Positions 6,366 to 8,251 of a stretch of DNA of 8,251 nucleotides are shown piece after piece. The position numbers were made by a program, and so were the translations under genes. Each line of letters begins with the position of its first letter. Position 1 is the stretch's first letter. Under the pieces are notes generated by a model that saw only the letters and a list, made by a program, of their open reading frames with translations, did no database searches and had not been told where the DNA came from. This DNA comes from JBBECF01 sp040881945 (GTDB lineage Bacteria > Pseudomonadota > Alphaproteobacteria > Dongiales > Dongiaceae): contig JBBECF010000016.1 of the NCBI GenBank assembly GCA_040881945.1, forward strand, positions 1 through 8,251, in the 5' to 3' direction.

Positions 6366-7766
6366 TCAGGCCGGCACGACCTTGCCCGGATTCATGATGC
6401 CGTCGGGGTCGAGGGCGAGCTTGATCCGGCGCATCACGTCGACCGCCGGGCCATGCTCGGCGACGAGCGCGTCGAGCTTGCCGTAGCCGATGCCGTGCTC
6501 GCCGGTGCAGGTGCCGCCCATGCCGAGCGCCCGCGTCACCATGCGCTGGTCGAGGCGCCTGGCCGCCGCCATCTCGGCCGCGTCGTCGGGATCGATGATG
6601 ATGGTCAGGTGGAAGTTGCCGTCGCCGACATGACCGACGATCGGCGCCAGCAGCTTCGCGGCCGCGATGTCCGCCTTGGTCGCGGAAATGCACTCGGCAA
6701 GCCGCGCGATCGGCACGCACACGTCGGTCGCCCAGGCCTTGGCGCCGGGGCGCAGCGCGAGCGCCGCGTAGAGCGCGTCGTGGCGGGCCTGCCACAGGCG
6801 GCTGCGGTCCTCCGCCCGGGTCGCCCAGCGGAAATCGCCGGCGCCGAACTCGGCGGCGATTCCCGCCACGGTCTCGGCCTGCTCGACGACGCCGGCGGCG
6901 CTGCCGTGGAATTCGAAGAACAGGGTCGGCTGGACGGGATAGTCGAGCCCGGCATGACGGTTGATCGCGTCGAGCATGACCTCGTCGAGCAGCTCGACGC
7001 GCGCGACCGGCACGCCCGCCTGGATGGTCAGGATGACCGTCTGCACGGCGCCGTCGAGCGTCGGGAACGAGGCGACCGCCGCCGAGGTCGCCTCGGGGAT
7101 GCCGTAGAGGCGCAAGGTCAGCTCGGTGATCACGCCGAGCGTGCCTTCCGAGCCGACGAACAGCCGCGTCAGGTCGTAGCCCGCCGCCGACTTGCGGGCG
7201 CGCCCCCCGGTGCGGATCACCTGCCCGTCCGCCAGCACCACGGTCAGCCCGAGCGCGTTCTCGCGCATGGTGCCGTAGCGCACGGCGTTGGTGCCCGAGG
7301 CGCGCGTCGCCGCCATGCCGCCGAGCGAGGCGTCGGCGCCGGGGTCGATCGGGAAAAACAGGCCGGTGTCGCGCAGATGCGCGTTGAGCTGCTTGCGCGT
7401 GACGCCGGCCTCGACGCGGACGTCCATGTCGCCCTGGTTGACCTCGAGGATGCGGTTCATGCCGCCGAGGTCGATGCACACCCCGCCATGGAGCGCCGCC
7501 ACGTGGCCCTCGAGCGAGGTGCCGGTGCCGAACGGGATCACCGGCGTGCGATGGCGGGCGCAGGCGGCGACGATCGCCGCCACCTCCGCGGTCGATGCGG
7601 CGAAGGCGACCGCGTCCGGCGCGCGGCCGGGGTGGTAGGATTCGTCGCGGCCGTGCCGGTCGCGCACCGCCGCCGAGGTCGACAGCCGCTCGCCGAGCAG
7701 CGCCCGCAACTCGGCGATCAGCGCGTTCGTGGCCGGCCCTTGCGCGATTCGTGCCTGTGCGGTTAT
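6366..7766 (-). CDS. FAD-linked D-lactate (D-2-hydroxyacid) dehydrogenase, LDHD type, probable ATA start
   Basis: From the proposed start it is 466 residues, the usual length. The FAD-binding type 4 domain (PF01565) spans about 50-220: PFGTGTSLEGH at 78-88, DPGADASLGGMAATRASGTN at 141-160, RKSAAGYDLTRLFVGSEGTL at 191-210. The FAD-oxidase C domain (PF02913) follows to the end: VARIELLDEV-like VARVELLDEV at 254-263, RSRLWQARHD at 321-330, HVGDGNFH at 379-386, CTGEHGIGYGK at 420-430, DPDGIMNPGK at 453-462. The motif set matches mitochondrial and bacterial LDHD, which oxidises D-lactate or related D-2-hydroxyacids to 2-oxoacids. The electrons enter the respiratory chain. The frame stays open upstream to 8165, but only antisense to HlyU. 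No ATG, GTG or TTG suits the family start; ATA at 7766-7764 has an ideal SD and a promoter. It likely leads an operon with the PAS gene. Confidence 0.93.
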   Translation of the reverse strand: MTAQARIAQGPATNALIAELRALLGERLSTSAAVRDRHGRDESYHPGRAPDAVAFAASTAEVAAIVAACARHRTPVIPFGTGTSLEGHVAALHGGVCIDLGGMNRILEVNQGDMDVRVEAGVTRKQLNAHLRDTGLFFPIDPGADASLGGMAATRASGTNAVRYGTMRENALGLTVVLADGQVIRTGGRARKSAAGYDLTRLFVGSEGTLGVITELTLRLYGIPEATSAAVASFPTLDGAVQTVILTIQAGVPVARVELLDEVMLDAINRHAGLDYPVQPTLFFEFHGSAAGVVEQAETVAGIAAEFGAGDFRWATRAEDRSRLWQARHDALYAALALRPGAKAWATDVCVPIARLAECISATKADIAAAKLLAPIVGHVGDGNFHLTIIIDPDDAAEMAAARRLDQRMVTRALGMGGTCTGEHGIGYGKLDALVAEHGPAVDVMRRIKLALDPDGIMNPGKVVPA

Positions 7767-7773
7767 GGCGTCG

Positions 7774-7778
7774 CCTCC
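7774..7778 (-). promoter_or_regulatory. Shine-Dalgarno that points to the ATA start
   Basis: GGAGG on the minus strand lies seven bases before ATA at 7766-7764. No ATG, GTG or TTG in any frame lies at normal spacing from it. It therefore argues that translation of the dehydrogenase begins at the ATA codon, or that this base was ATG originally. Confidence 0.65.
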
Positions 7779-7808
7779 GAATGGCCGTTGTCGGGTCGGG
7801 ATCGACTC

Positions 7809-7837
7809 ACAGTAGAGTGACGCCGGTCCGCCGGCAA
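7809..7837 (-). promoter_or_regulatory. Candidate promoter for the dehydrogenase-PAS unit
   Basis: On the minus strand TTGCCG (7837-7832) and TACTGT (7814-7809) are separated by exactly 17 bp. Transcription would start near 7802, giving a leader of about 35 nt that includes the SD. The -10 is overlapped by small inverted repeats (TCAC 7807-7810 and GTGA 7817-7820) that could be a repressor contact. By consensus only. Confidence 0.4.
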
Positions 7838-7881
7838 CATCCAGGACAGCCGCCCCGGCCGGCCTGTCGCGAAACCAGGCA

Positions 7882-7910
7882 TCGAACGGCCGCCCGCGAT
7901 CGGGTAAGAT
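7882..7910 (+). promoter_or_regulatory. Candidate promoter for the HlyU-family gene
   Basis: TAAGAT at 7905-7910 is a reasonable -10. TCGAAC at 7882-7887, 17 bp upstream, is a poor -35. A start near 7917 would give a leader of about 35 nt before the ATG at 7953. Weak support. Confidence 0.3.
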
Positions 7911-7952
7911 TCCGGCCGCGCGCGGGCGGAACCGGGACCGAGGAGGTGGGCG

Positions 7953-8251
7953 ATGGGATCGTGGTTCGGCGACATCTTCGGCCGCCTGGCGGGACGCCAG
8001 GCGGACACGGCGCCCGGCAAGCCCGGTCCGGCGGTGGCGTATAACGGCTACATGATCCGCGCCGCCGCCCGCCGCGAGGGCGGGCAGTGGCTGACCGCGG
8101 GCGTGATCGCCAAGCCGGTCGGCGACGAGGTGAAGGAACACCACTTCATCCGGGCCGAGACGCACGGCAGCAAGGAGGCCGCCGACGACTTCGCGATCGT
8201 CAAGGCGAAACAGATCATCGACGAGCTCGGCGACCGCCTGTTCCGCGACGG
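7953..8251 (+). CDS. HlyU family protein (PF10115), cut by window edge
   Basis: Ninety-nine codons are visible without a stop. The family is small (about 95-110 residues), so the gene should end just beyond the window. After a short variable N-terminus (MGSWFGDIFGRLAG) it shows the family core: VAYNGYMIRAAARREGGQWLTAG (about 28-50), KEHHFIRAET at 61-70 and AIVKAKQIIDELGDRLF at 81-97. The name derives from an annotated haemolysin activator, but most alphaproteobacterial members have no tested function. No helix-turn-helix is evident. The start is firm: AGGAGG at 7941-7946 lies six bases before the ATG. It is divergent from the dehydrogenase, sharing a 186-bp intergenic region. A perfect 10-bp hairpin lies at codons 10-18. 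Confidence 0.88.
   Translation, partial: MGSWFGDIFGRLAGRQADTAPGKPGPAVAYNGYMIRAAARREGGQWLTAGVIAKPVGDEVKEHHFIRAETHGSKEAADDFAIVKAKQIIDELGDRLFRD
7982..8004. repeat. Perfect 10-bp hairpin early in the HlyU-family gene
   Basis: CCGCCTGGCG at 7982-7991 and CGCCAGGCGG at 7995-8004 surround the three-base loop GGA. It starts 29 bases after the A of the start codon, inside the variable N-terminal part of the protein (RLAGRQA). Confidence 0.6.

Noticed and set aside
6021..7820. A 599-codon plus-strand frame opposite the dehydrogenase and PAS genes
   Set aside because: The composition is shadow-like and there is no RBS; the minus strand encodes unmistakable families over the same span.
7767..8165. A longer form of the dehydrogenase starting at ATG 8165
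   Set aside because: The extra 133 residues are antisense to the HlyU-family gene and to the promoter region and show no family similarity.

Overview
The window is very GC-rich, with strongly G/C-biased third codon positions. Its gene set points to an alphaproteobacterium, probably Rhodospirillales-like: a large AsmA-family protein, a DUF4169 small protein, a PAS_5 protein, an LDHD-type D-lactate dehydrogenase and a HlyU-family (PF10115) protein. The organism is inferred from family content only. Because of the codon bias, long open frames run opposite the real genes; I treat these as shadows.

Layout. (1) 1-4022, minus: one continuous frame for an AsmA-family envelope protein. Its C-terminus runs off the left edge. 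It contains three exact-period 75-residue repeats and a Pro/Ala-rich tail. (2) 4023-4154: divergent intergenic region. (3) 4155-4328, plus: a 57-aa DUF4169 protein. (4) 4329-4891: no convincing gene, but several palindromes and hairpins and one AT-rich inverted repeat. (5) 4892-5866, plus: remnant of an MmeI-like type II restriction-modification enzyme. The nuclease domain is intact and the methyltransferase and target-recognition parts are missing. It runs into an 80-bp compound palindrome at 5755-5834. (6) 5844-6338, minus: PAS_5 protein. (7) 6366-7766, minus: FAD-linked D-lactate dehydrogenase, 27 bp upstream of the PAS gene and probably co-transcribed with it. It appears to start at ATA behind an ideal Shine-Dalgarno. 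(8) 7767-7952: divergent promoter region. (9) 7953-8251, plus: HlyU-family protein, cut by the right edge.

How the parts relate. The dehydrogenase and PAS genes form a likely two-gene metabolic/sensory unit, transcribed away from HlyU. The AsmA and DUF4169 genes are divergent housekeeping-type genes. Between these blocks, about 4329-5843 looks like a small degraded accessory segment: restriction-enzyme debris, palindromes and no intact gene. I do not see a complete new defence or mobile system. The points most worth following are the ATA start, the AsmA repeat expansion, the truncated nuclease beside the palindrome, and the structured gap at 4329-4891.
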